Assembly (NCBI GenBank): GCA_032622095.1
Contig: CP136067.1
Coordinates: 39,411,549 to 39,475,548, forward strand
Length of the DNA: 64,000 nt
Direction: 5' to 3'
DNA from: Siphonodentalium dalli
Lineage: Eukaryota; Mollusca; Scaphopoda; Gadilida; Siphonodentaliidae
In this document: piece by piece, positions 25,233-35,354 of the stretch
Position numbering within the stretch: position 1 is the first letter of the stretch
Layout: each line of letters starts with the position of its first letter
Notes under the pieces: generated by a model
Told to the model about the DNA's origin: nothing
Databases searched by the model: none
What the model saw: the letters and a program-made list of their open reading frames with translations, nothing else
Position numbers and translations under genes: made by a program

Positions 25233-25865
25233 TCTACCATATATTTTGAGACTTCCGTATATGTGTATATCCTTTATAGACTCGAAAACGGCTCGACCGA
25301 TTGAGCCCAAACTATCTAAGGGTAAAAAGCCACGAGAAGTGCCATCGCACCGCTTCTGAGAACGTCCGAGCACCTCTTCACCCTTCGGCCTGCAACCGTC
25401 GTTGTAATTGGTGGGTTAATGATAAAAGAGCGTTCGTATATGCGGTGTCGTTGTTAAAGAGCGTTTATATACACGAGTATAGATACGGCTCAATCGACCG
25501 TCTCGGAAACTGGGGATATCGAGACTTTCGTACTTATGGCTTCCAATTGACGGGGGAGATTTTCGTCGGGTCAGTTTGTCCGCCTGATGTGACCGTGACA
25601 TTGAAACGGGTACCCACAAATGATCTTGGGCGATATCTCGGTCGTCAGCGGTGACATCAACGTGAAATTTGTTATGTATGGTAAACTCGGGACGGGGAAT
25701 ATTTTTGTCGGGTTATTTTGTCCACCCAACATGACCTTGAAACGGGTACCCGCAAATGATAGCATGCTGTCGGCGTGCCTTTAAGGGGTTACCTTGAAAA
25801 ACAAAAAATAATGGATCGACCAAAGCCATGGGACCAATCCCGCCAGTGGCGGGCTAATCTGCTAG
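25233..25865 (+). mobile_element. Non-autonomous Helitron, copy B
   Basis: It begins TCTACCATATATTTTGAGAC and ends CTAG, preceded by a perfect hairpin CCCGCC-AGT-GGCGGG at 25,839-25,853. It splits the 33-bp array, and the A|T junction of a repeat unit is restored across it, as Helitrons (insertion between A and T, no duplication) require. It shares its 5' start and CTCGACCGAT segment with copy A at 38,940-39,557. No Rep/helicase ORF is present. One extra T at the 5' end is ambiguous. It contains AAAGAGCG boxes at 25,425 and 25,456. Confidence 0.8.
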
Positions 25866-25950
25866 TATTATATATCTCAAAATTGTGGGGCAATGCATAT
25901 TTTACATCTCAAAATGGTGGGACAACGTATATTATACATCTCGAAATGAC
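25866..25950. repeat. Continuation of the 33-bp array
   Basis: Three units (TATATCTCAAAATTGTGGGG and so on) continue the array broken by the Helitron. Confidence 0.85.
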
Positions 25951-26029
25951 CATCCTTAGATGTACACTGTTGTAATTTGAGTTTTTTTGTAAACATTCGC
26001 CCAACAGATGATCAACGAATTTGTTGAGT

Positions 26030-26215
26030 ACCCCAGATAGCAACGTAACGTTATTATAACGTTAGATTTCCGTTCCTACCGTTTGTTTAACGTTGGTTAT
26101 TTTTCATAACGTTAATATAACGTTAAAAAAACATTAATTTCTAACGATTCTACAACGTTAGTTTCCTAAAGTTATTTTAACGTTAATGTAACGTTGTTTT
26201 TTTTTAACGATGTTT
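26030..26215. repeat. AACGTTA-rich minisatellite, block 1
   Basis: It starts with CCCAGATAGCAACGTAACG, then irregular AACGTTATTTTAACG-type units. TGCTATCTGGG, the inverse of its edge, closes the block at 58,911-58,921, suggesting these arrays belong to transposons with CCCAGATAGCA ends. Confidence 0.7.
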
Positions 26216-26407
26216 TCAGGACGTTGCATGTCCTATAATTAACAGTGGCAAACAGATAACGCCTATATGGTATATGTATGCCAACATTACATATATATGA
26301 TAATGATTTTGATTGTGCATGCATATAACAAGCGGATTGCATCATGTGGTTAAGTGGTTAAATTATATTGTCACAGTGTGTTTATTGTGTTTATAAAAAA
26401 TAAGGTA

Positions 26408-26550
26408 CAGTTATGCTCTAATTAATTGACTTCTTAACCACAGCTGAGAGTTTTCCGATGAAAGGCAACAAGCCATATTGCCGACTAAATCCGGAAAAGT
26501 CACCCATAATTATGCTGTGGTTAAGAAGTCGATTAATTAGAGCATTACAG
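26408..26550. mobile_element. Mariner-like MITE, copy 1
   Basis: TA flanks both sides. The ends are CAGTTATGCTCTAATTAATT and its inverse ending CATTACAG... with about 40-bp arms that include CTTAACCACAGC. A relative lies at 54,427-54,602 with the same ends and the same internal TTTCCGATGAA and CAACAAGCCATATT. TA plus CAGT ends indicate Tc1/mariner mobilisation. Confidence 0.8.
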
Positions 26551-26819
26551 TACACACCATACATGTTTCTACAAGAATGTATAGAGCAAAATGAATTTTC
26601 TATCTAAAGTTCCACATGTGACATGGCCATATAAAATAATCATGGAATTACATTTGAAGATAGATATATACAGGCTGATTTTGTCAGAATGAGAACAATT
26701 ATTTCATCTGAAATATTGTCAAATAACAAGCGGTTTGAATTTTTCAAGTGAAAATTGGATGTTGTTGCAATGATCATCATTGGTTCATCCAATATATATG
26801 GGCTCATGCATATATAGCA

Positions 26820-27321
26820 TTAAAGGTACGGTTGGCCTTGGCGGTGGGTATCCTATGAAAATATTTCCACACGTCAAAAACCGCCACAAACAGAAAGAAG
26901 AACAAAATGTAGACAGACTTTGTCCGTATACAAATAAGAAATATCACATAAACAGTATGTTATTGTCATATATTTGACCATTGTTATGTAAACAAAAGGA
27001 TAAAAAGTAACTTTTCTGGTGTTTGTTTATATTATGATGGTAAACATAAAGAGCGTTCTTTGTGGGTGAATTCCTGATATGGAACGAATAAAGAGCGTTT
27101 ATGCCATATGTGTGTGATTAGTCAGCAGCATTTTGTTGTCTTCTGTAACACAATCAGGCTCTTGATTAGGTAAAATATAGTAAATCTTTATGATAACATG
27201 CTGTATACGCGATTGTCATGGTATATATGAACGAAACTATATGCGTTTTAATGCTTTTCTGTTTATGGTGATTGGAACAAATATGAATATTTTCGACAAC
27301 TAAGGCCTCACGTGCCTTTAA
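26820..27321. mobile_element. 502-bp TTAA MITE, copy 2
   Basis: Same length and, by eye, same sequence as 16,973-17,474, but in a different flank (AGCA before, AGCC after), so it is an independent insertion rather than a segmental duplication. Paired AAAGAGCG boxes lie at 27,048 and 27,090. Confidence 0.85.
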
Positions 27322-27429
27322 AGCCAAACACATGATCATAACATAAACTGTTGGATGTATGATGTTGCTACAATTGATGTTGGTAATTTTAAGTTGCCTC
27401 ACCCATGTAAAATATAGCTTTCAGTTTTG

Positions 27430-28200
27430 TACATTATTTTAACGTTTGGAATTTAACGTTATTTTGACGTTAGAAAACTAACGTTATATTAACTTTAGAA
27501 ATTTAACGTTATTTTAACATTAGAAATTTAACGTTATTTTAACGTTAGAATTTTAACGTTATTTTAACGTTAGAAATATAACGTTATTTTAACATTAGAA
27601 ATATAAAACATTGTTAACATTGGAAATCTATTACACATCAAATTGTCAGTTAAAGCCAAGACACAGATGTCATATTAATTGTGGTTTAGTGCTGTGTTAC
27701 CACCATACCATTGTTTGGTATGCATCTAACAAGGAGATTGAATTTTTCAAGCGAAAGTTGGATTTGGTGGTAATGGTATGAGCCCATAGATACATAATAA
27801 TTCATAATCAAACATTTGGATTGATAATTTTTGAAATATTAAGTTGGATTAACCCTGTAAAATAAAGCGTTTCAGTTTTGTACATTCTTTTAACATTTGG
27901 AATTTGTCCTTATTTTAAAGTTTGGGATTGAACGTTATTTTAATGTTAGAAATCTAACGTTATTTTAACATAATCAAGCTAATGTTGTTTTAACGTTATT
28001 TTAACGTTAGAAATCTAACGTTATTTTAACGTTATAAATTGAACATTATTTTAACGTTAGAAATTTAACGTTAATTTAACGTTATCAATTTAACGTTATA
28101 TTAACGTTAGAAATCTAATGTTATTTTAACGTTAGAAATCTAACATTATTTTAACGTTAGAAATATAACGTTATTTTAACATCGGAAAACAAACGTTAAT
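27430..28200. repeat. AACGTTATTTTAACGTTAGAAAT minisatellite, block 2
   Basis: Two runs, about 27,430-27,625 and 27,890-28,200, of 20-23-bp units AACGTTATTTTAACGTTAGA with AAATCT/AAATTT spacers. The intervening 270 bp looks unique. No coding potential. Confidence 0.85.
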
Positions 28201-28298
28201 AGTCTTTTATATATCTAATGTTGGATCCTACTTTTGTCATCTTAATTTTGCTGGTCCAACATGCAGCATGTATTATACACATATGATGATCGGCCGAT

Positions 28299-28562
28299 TT
28301 AACCCTTTCATGACGGTAGCTGCATTAGTGCTGCATTAAAGATCCCGTGCCAGTGCATTCTCTTATATACGTGTATCATACTATATGAGTCTCCCATAGA
28401 GAGCCTCTCATATATGAGAAAATGCACTGTCTTACAAGGTCAAGTTAAATATTGTTAGGCCAATATATTCTTTTATATATATATAAGTATATAATAGAAT
28501 GCATTGGCACAGGCACAGGCTTTTCGCAAAATTTCAGAAAGTTCCAGTCATGGAAGGGTTAA
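28299..28562. mobile_element. TTAA-type fold-back element with TTAACCCTTTCATGAC ends
   Basis: It begins TTAACCCTTTCATGAC and ends GTCATGGAAGGGTTAA. Inside are two short palindromes of the CATTCTCTTATATA module. Partial copies lie at 34,079-34,240, 55,259-55,358 and 56,326-56,470, sharing TTTTCGCAAAATTTCAG and CATTAAAGATCC segments. Confidence 0.7.
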
Positions 28563-28599
28563 TGTTCAAAATCAAACCAAGAATTTCAACTCCAATCTC

Positions 28600-29030
28600 A
28601 CCACACCCGTCATGGCCACCTCTCTGGACCCCCACGACCACTCCACATGGCCATATCCCTGGATACCAGCAGACCCACTCCCCTGATGGCCAATTAAGTC
28701 CCGGAATACTACCACACCCCATGGCCACATCCTGGATCCCACCACAATCCCCATGGCCGTGTCACTGGATCCACTGCAACTGCATCGCCACTTCCCTTGA
28801 TACCCAACACACCCCATGGTCACGTCCCTGAATCCCACCACAATCCCAATGAAACACCCCACCACAATCCCCTATGCCCATGTTCAGTGAATCCCACGAC
28901 ACCCCGGACCACGTCCCTGGATTTGACCACATCCCTGGATCCCATCACAACCCCCATAATCACGTCCCTGAATCCCACCACAATTCCACATGGCCACGTC
29001 TGTATCCAACCATAACGTACCCCACCATCA
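28600..29030. repeat. Degenerate CCCACCACAATCCCCATGG minisatellite
   Basis: C-rich on the plus strand, with imperfect 30-40-bp units built on CCATGGCCACGTCCCTGGAT and CCCACCACAATCC. It generates overlapping ORFs up to 113 codons on both strands; none is a gene. Confidence 0.75.
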
Positions 29031-29035
29031 ATATC

Positions 29036-30198
29036 GGAGGACCTTTTCACATTTATTATTTATTTGCGCTTATGCGCAAATATTTGAGCTTAAGAATAAA
29101 TCCTTTGCGATTAAGCACAAATAATTTACGCTTAAACACAAATCATTTGTGTTTAAGCACAAATATGTGTCTATCAATTTATTTGTGCTTAATCGCAAAT
29201 CATATGCATATCTAAAACTCCCTTATTTCTCTCTCTGATTGTCAATGATTGAGTCCATCTTATAGTATATTGTCATATATAATAATAATGAATAGCACTT
29301 AAGAGCAATTGATTGAACTTAAGCACAATAATTTTGCTTAAGCCCAAATATATGGGAGGCCCTTTTCACATTTATTATTTAGTTGCGCTTAAGCGCAAAT
29401 ATCTGGGCTTAAGCGTAAATCATTTGCGATTAAGCGCAAATATGTGTCTATCAATTTATTTGCGCTTAAGCGCAAATACCTAACACTCCCTTACATCCCT
29501 CTGATTGTGAATAATTGAGGCCATCTCATAGTATAGTATCATGGGCCCATAGTAGTAGCCCCATACAGACTAAAAAGTTGAAGAAAAAAAATATCCATAT
29601 GCATATCAGCATCTCTGTCCCTGGTGTACGTCCCAAGAATTGTTGCCTCACTCACAGAGTTCTAGTATATTTGATTAAAGGGACATCTCCTGCACATATA
29701 TATATACCATTTCTATGGCCATAAATAGGAAATTAGGGGTTACTGTGGGTTTGCTTCGCTCATATGGTGTACTTTTTGACTTGAAATAGGGGAAAAACCC
29801 ATATTTTCATATTATCAGCATCCCTGTCCCCAAGAATTTGTGTCTCCATCCCAGAGATCTAGTATATTTTATATCCTGCATAGATCTATACCATTTCCAT
29901 GGCCCTAAATAGGGAATTAGGGGTTACTGTGGAACTTGAGGTTATTGGGGGGTTGTTTCTCTCATATAGTGGTCTTATACAAACTTCAGTGATGTATTTA
30001 GGCCTGTGCTATTAAATATTAATTCAGGGGGGGGGGGGTAAATGAATATTAATTTTTATTGCGCTTAAGCGATGTTTATTTGTGCTTATATAAGTGATGT
30101 TTATTTGCGCTTAAGCGATTTTTATTTACACTTAAAGTTAAACATAAATATTTGCGCTTAAGTGTAAATAAATAATAAATGTGAAAAGGGCCTCCCAT
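29036..30198. repeat. Element or array built on the palindrome TTTGCGCTTAAGCGCAAAT
   Basis: Palindromes TTTGCGCTTAAGCGCAAAT and variants recur at about 29,065-29,480 and again at 30,050-30,180. Edges read AGGCCCTTTTCACATTTATT at about 29,353 (and in variant form at 29,036), and the inverse AAATGTGAAAAGGGCCTCCC at about 30,175. The block is therefore bounded by inverted repeats and may be a transposon with internal satellite. The middle (29,500-30,040) has a direct repeat around TCCCTGTCCC, CCCAAGAATT and GGGGTTACTGTGG. Confidence 0.65.
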
Positions 30199-31105
30199 AT
30201 ACCTCTGAACCAGATCAGATCACCCACCCACCACCCCCCCCCCCCCACTCCCAAAGTTTTAGATATTTTTTTTTTCAAAGTCAAATATCCCTTTAATACC
30301 CTTCCCCATTATACTTATAGGTTGGAATTTTCCAATAAACGACCATGTTGACCTATATTTCGACCGGGACAGCTGTGCAGTTTAGTTGACGGACGTGTGA
30401 ATATCGGTGAGTATTAATTAGTGACCCAATTTCAAAACTTTCTCACTCTCAATATCATTCGAGTCTCACTCAGCAGACAACACACTCTACTGTCATTCAG
30501 TGGCTGTTTTATCGTCGTAGCAAAAGCCACAGATGCAATTTGTGGCGTGTTCTGACCGTAATTTCCGATTTAATTCATTTGTTCTGATGGACAGTCACAG
30601 TGGAAACGCATCGGAGCCTGGCGGAGGAAAGTAGGTCAACAACAACAACAAGGTCAACACAAATTCAAAATATGTCAAATTGCACTTGCACTAGTTGCAG
30701 ATCGGCTGCTGCCAATACAAAAACAGAATAAAATACACACAAACTAAGCACTGTAGTCTGTAAAATATTAACAAATTATTGATTTTTCAACTCCCAGACC
30801 CCCACAAAAGTTAAATTTGTCTTATTGTGTAAACATTTAATTTGTTTCGACCTACTTCCGTTGTCAATAGCGGGTCACATGCTTTTGTTGACACTGACAG
30901 TCGATCGCACGTGGAATCACGGGCTGAATAAAAACAATTCTAATGATTAGCATACGTTGGATATAATAAAAACATAGTAACATTTCATTCCTTCATTGGG
31001 AATTTGAGACATAGTTATGGTGATAGTATAGTAGTATACTCATACTGGTTAGTGGTAGATCTAGAGTATTATATGAGTATAGGCTGAAATTGTTCTCATA
31101 GTATA
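30199..31105. other. Intergenic DNA, nothing certain
   Basis: A poly-C run lies at about 30,233-30,246. A sequence resembling a splice donor follows a purine/pyrimidine-mixed stretch at about 30,404 (ATATCG then GTGAGTATT), which could be an untranslated first exon, but nothing else supports this. Confidence 0.35.
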
Positions 31106-31593
31106 TTAAAGGTACTCAATCCGATAAAACTCATCTCAATTACTATTTCAATGGCTTTGGGGGTCAAAAATATTTGATTCGAGTGGAGGAAGTCACCCAT
31201 CAAAGCTCAGATTTGTTAGATATCGATTTTAGAAATCTATTATTTTTCATTATCGGGAATTCTTTCTGGCCCAGTACGTAGTCAAAATTGCGTTATTATT
31301 ACCACTTGATTTTAGAGTTATCCATCCTTTTCTGTTTGAATAGAGTTTTGGTGTACTCATCTCGAGCAGGTTTCAAAATTGACGGCAATTATTAGTACTC
31401 ATCTCGAGAAATTAACAAATTTCAAAAATCAATATCTAATAACTCTGAGCTTTGTTTGATGGGTTCCTCGACTCGAATCAAATATTTTTTACCCCCAAAG
31501 CCAAAGAAATAGTAATATAGGACCCTCTGATCTGATTGTTGTTGTTGGAATCTGTTGAGATAGGGACCCTCTGTTCGGATTGAGTACCTTTAA
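31106..31593. mobile_element. TTAA MITE with AGGTACTCAATCCGAT ends, copy 1
   Basis: It starts TTAAAGGTACTCAATCCGAT and ends CGGATTGAGTACCTTTAA. Internal halves are also largely inverted (ATTCGAGTGGAGGAA near the left, TCCTCGACTCGAATC near the right), making a long imperfect hairpin. A relative is at 56,672-57,129. TTAA flanks suggest piggyBac-type mobilisation. Confidence 0.75.
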
Positions 31594-32600
31594 TGTTCCA
31601 ACCAGAATTGAATAAAGTCGTTGAAGAGTGAATGTTTTTTTTTTAGATCAACAGTCAAATATTTTTCAATGGTCAGTAAAATAATTAGATTGGAATGGCT
31701 ATCAGTTGGAATATTTTCAGGTTGCCAGGTTGAAAAATTCTAGCAGTTGGAATTCTTGAGCGACCTGTTGGGGGGATCCAAGACAAATTATTAACCTGTG
31801 GACCCAAAGGGGTGTGGGAGGGACGTGACCAGAGGGTTTGAACCAGACAAATCTCCAAAGCCCCGCCCTGATGTTTGAAAACTTTCATCCGGTGTCTCAA
31901 ACTTTCCAACTGTTGGAAATGTCGAACACCACACCCCTAAAGGTTGGAAAATTTCCCAAATAATGGACATTTTCAGACCAAAATTTCGACAAAAAATAGA
32001 AAAATATGCTGCTGTTGGTCTAAAAAAAAATTATTCCCCACTATATAATAGGCCTGACTCTGACTCTGAGCCAGTGAGTGTGATTTGATGTGGCATTGGA
32101 AACCTGTTCCGTTATGTTAGTGTATTTATTTTTTAATTTTGTTTCGATTTTGTGATGTACTAATTCCAGAAAAAAAATTCTCAAAAATATATTTATTGAA
32201 CAATTTTATGATTTACCAAGCGGAACTGCAGATAAATAGCTGTTGTTTCCAATGCCACATTAATTCCTGGCACAGTTATCAATTGTAAGTTAAGTCTTAA
32301 GAGAAATTAATTTCTTGAATGTTGAATATTGAAATTGTGTATATGTTTAAATAATTAATAATGGCTTTTTTTTTAACACCCACCCCCAAAATTTAACTAA
32401 TTTTGGTCTAAACCACATAAAAACCCATATCACTCATATCATGACTGGGAAATTATCTCCTTTAAGAGTTTAACCTGTTTCAGAAGCTGCTTTATTTGAA
32501 AAAAAGGTCAATAAATGTACAGGTAAACATGAAGATTTATTTTTTCAAATATGGCTGATATATAATATAGTCATTTGTCTACCACATACATGAACATGCA
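31594..32600. other. Intergenic DNA, nothing recognised
   Basis: AT-rich; no ORF with a domain, no repeat of note. Confidence 0.45.
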
Positions 32601-33168
32601 ATGGAGCTTCCAGGTGAGCACTATTTGTTTTTCAATTTTAATTCCCCCCTCCCTCGAAAGAGCTTATATTTTGGCGAGAATTCAAATCTAGATTCTCGTA
32701 AATATTCTTGCAAATACCCTGGATTCTCGTGAAAAAGTATATATGGATTCTGGCTGCACAGTGCACATGAATTGTTTTTGCATCGCACCCTCACAATACA
32801 TGTACGATGCATTGTATCATGAACTTTATTATGCATAAATGAATCGTGGTAGCCCTATTTCCAACTATGGGGGGGGGGGCACATCCCCTGGTATGAAACT
32901 TACTCGCCATAATGTGTAAAGAAAGGCTAATGATTGGTGGCAAAAATGCATACATCAAAATATTAATTTATATTTTACAGTGCCTGATGATCTGGAAGCT
33001 TCATGTCATTTAAAGTGCAACAAGCCAATCATAGAGTTAGACAGGTTGGTGATAGAGGAATGATGATTGCATCCAACTTCCAAGTGATGGGTTACAGCTG
33101 AGTGTTGCCAGTACCACTCTATTTCTGAAAGATGACCTGGATGGAATGATTGGAATCTGTTCTCAAGT
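32601..33168 (+). pseudogene. Possible two-exon host gene fragment, frameshifted
   Basis: A short exon 32,601-32,613 (ATG, four codons plus one base) ends at a good donor CAG|GTGAGC. A second possible exon starts at 32,981 after TATATTTTACAG and joins in phase. It then stays open for 26 codons, to a TGA at 33,061. One base later the alternative frame is open for a further ~36 codons, to a GTGAGT donor at 33,169. A one-base insertion in a once-coding exon would explain this. I recognise no protein family. It could be a decayed host gene, a sequencing error, or chance; the two well-formed donors and the in-phase join are the only support. Confidence 0.3.
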
Positions 33169-33244
33169 GTGAGTTAATTCATGGTATTTAAATTTCAGAA
33201 GTTTATGATCTGAAAAATGTTCACTCTTTGAATTCAAATTATGC

Positions 33245-33345
33245 CATACTCTCGGGCTCCAAATAAAAGTGCAGGCCCCAATAATAGTGCAGGGGGGGGA
33301 TTTCATTGAAAGTTAATAAAAGTGCAGACCCAAATATAGTGCAGG
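33245..33345. repeat. Left member of an inverted pair with 37,575-37,675
   Basis: CTCGGGCTCCAAATAAAAGTGCAG, a G-run, TTGAAAGTTAATAAAAGTGC and CCCAAATATAGTGCAGGGG here are inverted at 37,575-37,675. A weaker direct copy starts at 37,268. The pair may bound one larger (~4.4 kb) element or be two insertions of one repeat. Confidence 0.6.
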
Positions 33346-33577
33346 GGAAACTCTGGGCAAAACATCAACTGTTATTAAAACAAATTATTTTCACAGTTCA
33401 TGTAGGTCAAGTATAGGAATCAACATAGTACGGTATGTGTCATGTGGTGTTTTATTCAATATTTAAATGTTCACATACATGCTTCTCACAATACCCTTTC
33501 TACATGATGCAGCAATGGATTGGCTCGGACTGTTTTTCCTAACATTACACTTCATTTTCGACTTATTTTTACACTGT

Positions 33578-34960
33578 AGCTCAACTTGAAAGGGAATAAT
33601 TTCATGTGTTACAGTCAATGGAGTGATATAAAGAAATGTGGAAAGTTGAAAGGCCTAGTTTAATATGCAAAGAGTAAAATCCAAGATGGCTGCTGGCTGT
33701 CATGTTTTTTTGCTGAATTACCCCAAAACGACTCGTTCCCATCTACTAGTACATGTCAATGTTACGACATGTAGACCGCACCAATGGATTTAATTTTGAA
33801 ATCCAAGATGGCCGCCAGTGGCCATGTTTTTGGTCGAATGACCCCAAAATGACTCGTTCCCATCTACATGTCAAAGTCAACATTCATGACAAATTTCAGA
33901 CCTAAGGTACGAGCTGTAGCCAGCATCAAAGAAAATTGTTGACGCACACACGCACGGTGGACGCCAACCCATGGCAATAGCTCAAACTTACAAAAGTTAA
34001 TTGAGCTAAAAATGTTCCATGGCAAATGCATGTTGCCACGGGCTGCATTATCCACTACGAGTGCCTTGTGTCCCTTTATTAATCCTTTCATGATGGGGAC
34101 TGCACTGGAGCAGCATTAAAGATCCTATGCCAGTGCATTCTCTTATATATGGAAGTTTCCCATGGGGAGCCTCACATATATACGAGAATGCACTGGCTTA
34201 CAAGGTCAAGGTAAATAGTGTTTTGCCAATATATTTAAACTCCCACATGCCTTTGCGTTGGTCAAAATGATGTCACATGTCTGATGACATCACGCTCTGA
34301 CCCATACTGGTGCTTGCTTCCATGTTTGTGTAGATGCACCAAGCTACAAGAATAAAGTTGGAAATAGGCACTTAAGCCTTAAAGCTCTGTTAATCTGCCA
34401 GTTGACTCAGTTGAGTGTAAATGTAAGCAATGGATGTTGATTTTGTTGCATTCCATAGAGTATGGATGCCAGCTAGTCCGGGGGGGTGGGGGTAATACCA
34501 AATTTGCAGGAAGGTATGCCGAGGTGCCCAGGGTGGGTGGCCGAGAGGCAAAAAACATGTTTTTCACAACCTCATGCAAATTTTTTTACTGAAGACCTTT
34601 TGTGCCCTTATTTATCTCAACTTTACTATTTTACTATGTAAAGTTTGAGCTATTGCCATGGCTTTGTGGTCCATGTGTGTGTGATTCATCAACAATTTCC
34701 TTTAGCACGGGCTACAGGTCATACCTTTGGTCAGATCATTATAAAATTTGTCATAGCTGTTGACAATGACATGTAGATGGGAACGAGTCATTTTGGGGTC
34801 ATTCGTCAAAAAAAGACATGGCTGCCAGCGCCCAGCGGCCATCTTGGATTTTACTCTTTGTATAACTAGACCTTTAAATTCAACTTTCCACATTCCTAAT
34901 TCATTCCATTGACTGTAACACATGAAATTATTCCCTTTCAAGTTGAGCTACAGTGTCATT
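33578..34960. mobile_element. Long-arm inverted-repeat element
   Basis: The left arm (about 33,578-33,760) carries GAAAGGGAATAATTTCATG, AAAATCCAAGATGGC and CGACTCGTTCCCATCTAC. The right arm (about 34,760-34,960) carries them inverted in mirror order. An internal direct copy of AATCCAAGATGGCCGCC lies at about 33,800-33,880. It encloses the partial TTAACCC-type element at 34,079. Related segments occur at about 59,585-60,060. The 66-79 codon ORFs here are not genes. Confidence 0.65.
34079..34240. mobile_element. Truncated TTAACCC-type fold-back element
   Basis: TTAATCCTTTCATGATGGGG through the CATTCTCTTATATATGG / CACATATATACGAGAATGC palindrome to about TTTTGCCAATATATTTAA. It matches the left two-thirds of 28,299-28,562. 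Confidence 0.65.
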
Positions 34961-35208
34961 GACACTTTCATTTTACATTTGTAACAGTTTGAAATATATT
35001 TATAATATAAGAATTTATAACAGCAAAAAACGCCATATTTATCACATAATTTGCCCATAAAAGCGGTTTCATAATTATCGGTAAGACACACGTTTTACAT
35101 CAGCGCGTGCGATGACATCTTGCCGTTCTTCCAATGATTTGCGATCGCTGCAGTTTATGATTGTTGTTTTCGATGAATATTTCGCGTTTATTTGATCATG
35201 TGATAAAA

Positions 35209-35354
35209 GGTATCTCACACTCGTCCTATTTTATACGTAATTTATCAACCTCATCCACAAAATTCTATTTGAGCCTCGGTAAACCTCTGCTCAAATCGAA
35301 TTTAGTGAACTCGGTTGATAAATTCCGTATAAAATAGAAACTCATGTGAGATCC
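35209..35354. mobile_element. Fold-back MITE
   Basis: About 55-bp arms (GGTATCTCACACTCG, CTATTTTATACG, AATTTATCAACC) and their inverses surround a ~40-bp loop with a further inverted pair (TTTGAGC, GCTCAAA). The design is similar to 15,147-15,295. Confidence 0.7.

Noticed and set aside
24892-25359. Overlapping ORFs of 155, 125 and 87 codons on the plus strand
   Set aside because: They are translations of a 33-35-bp tandem array in several frames; the peptide repeats simply mirror the DNA unit.
28499-29215. Pro/His-rich and Gly/Trp-rich ORFs up to 113 codons
   Set aside because: They come from a C-rich minisatellite read in different frames and strands; no domain.
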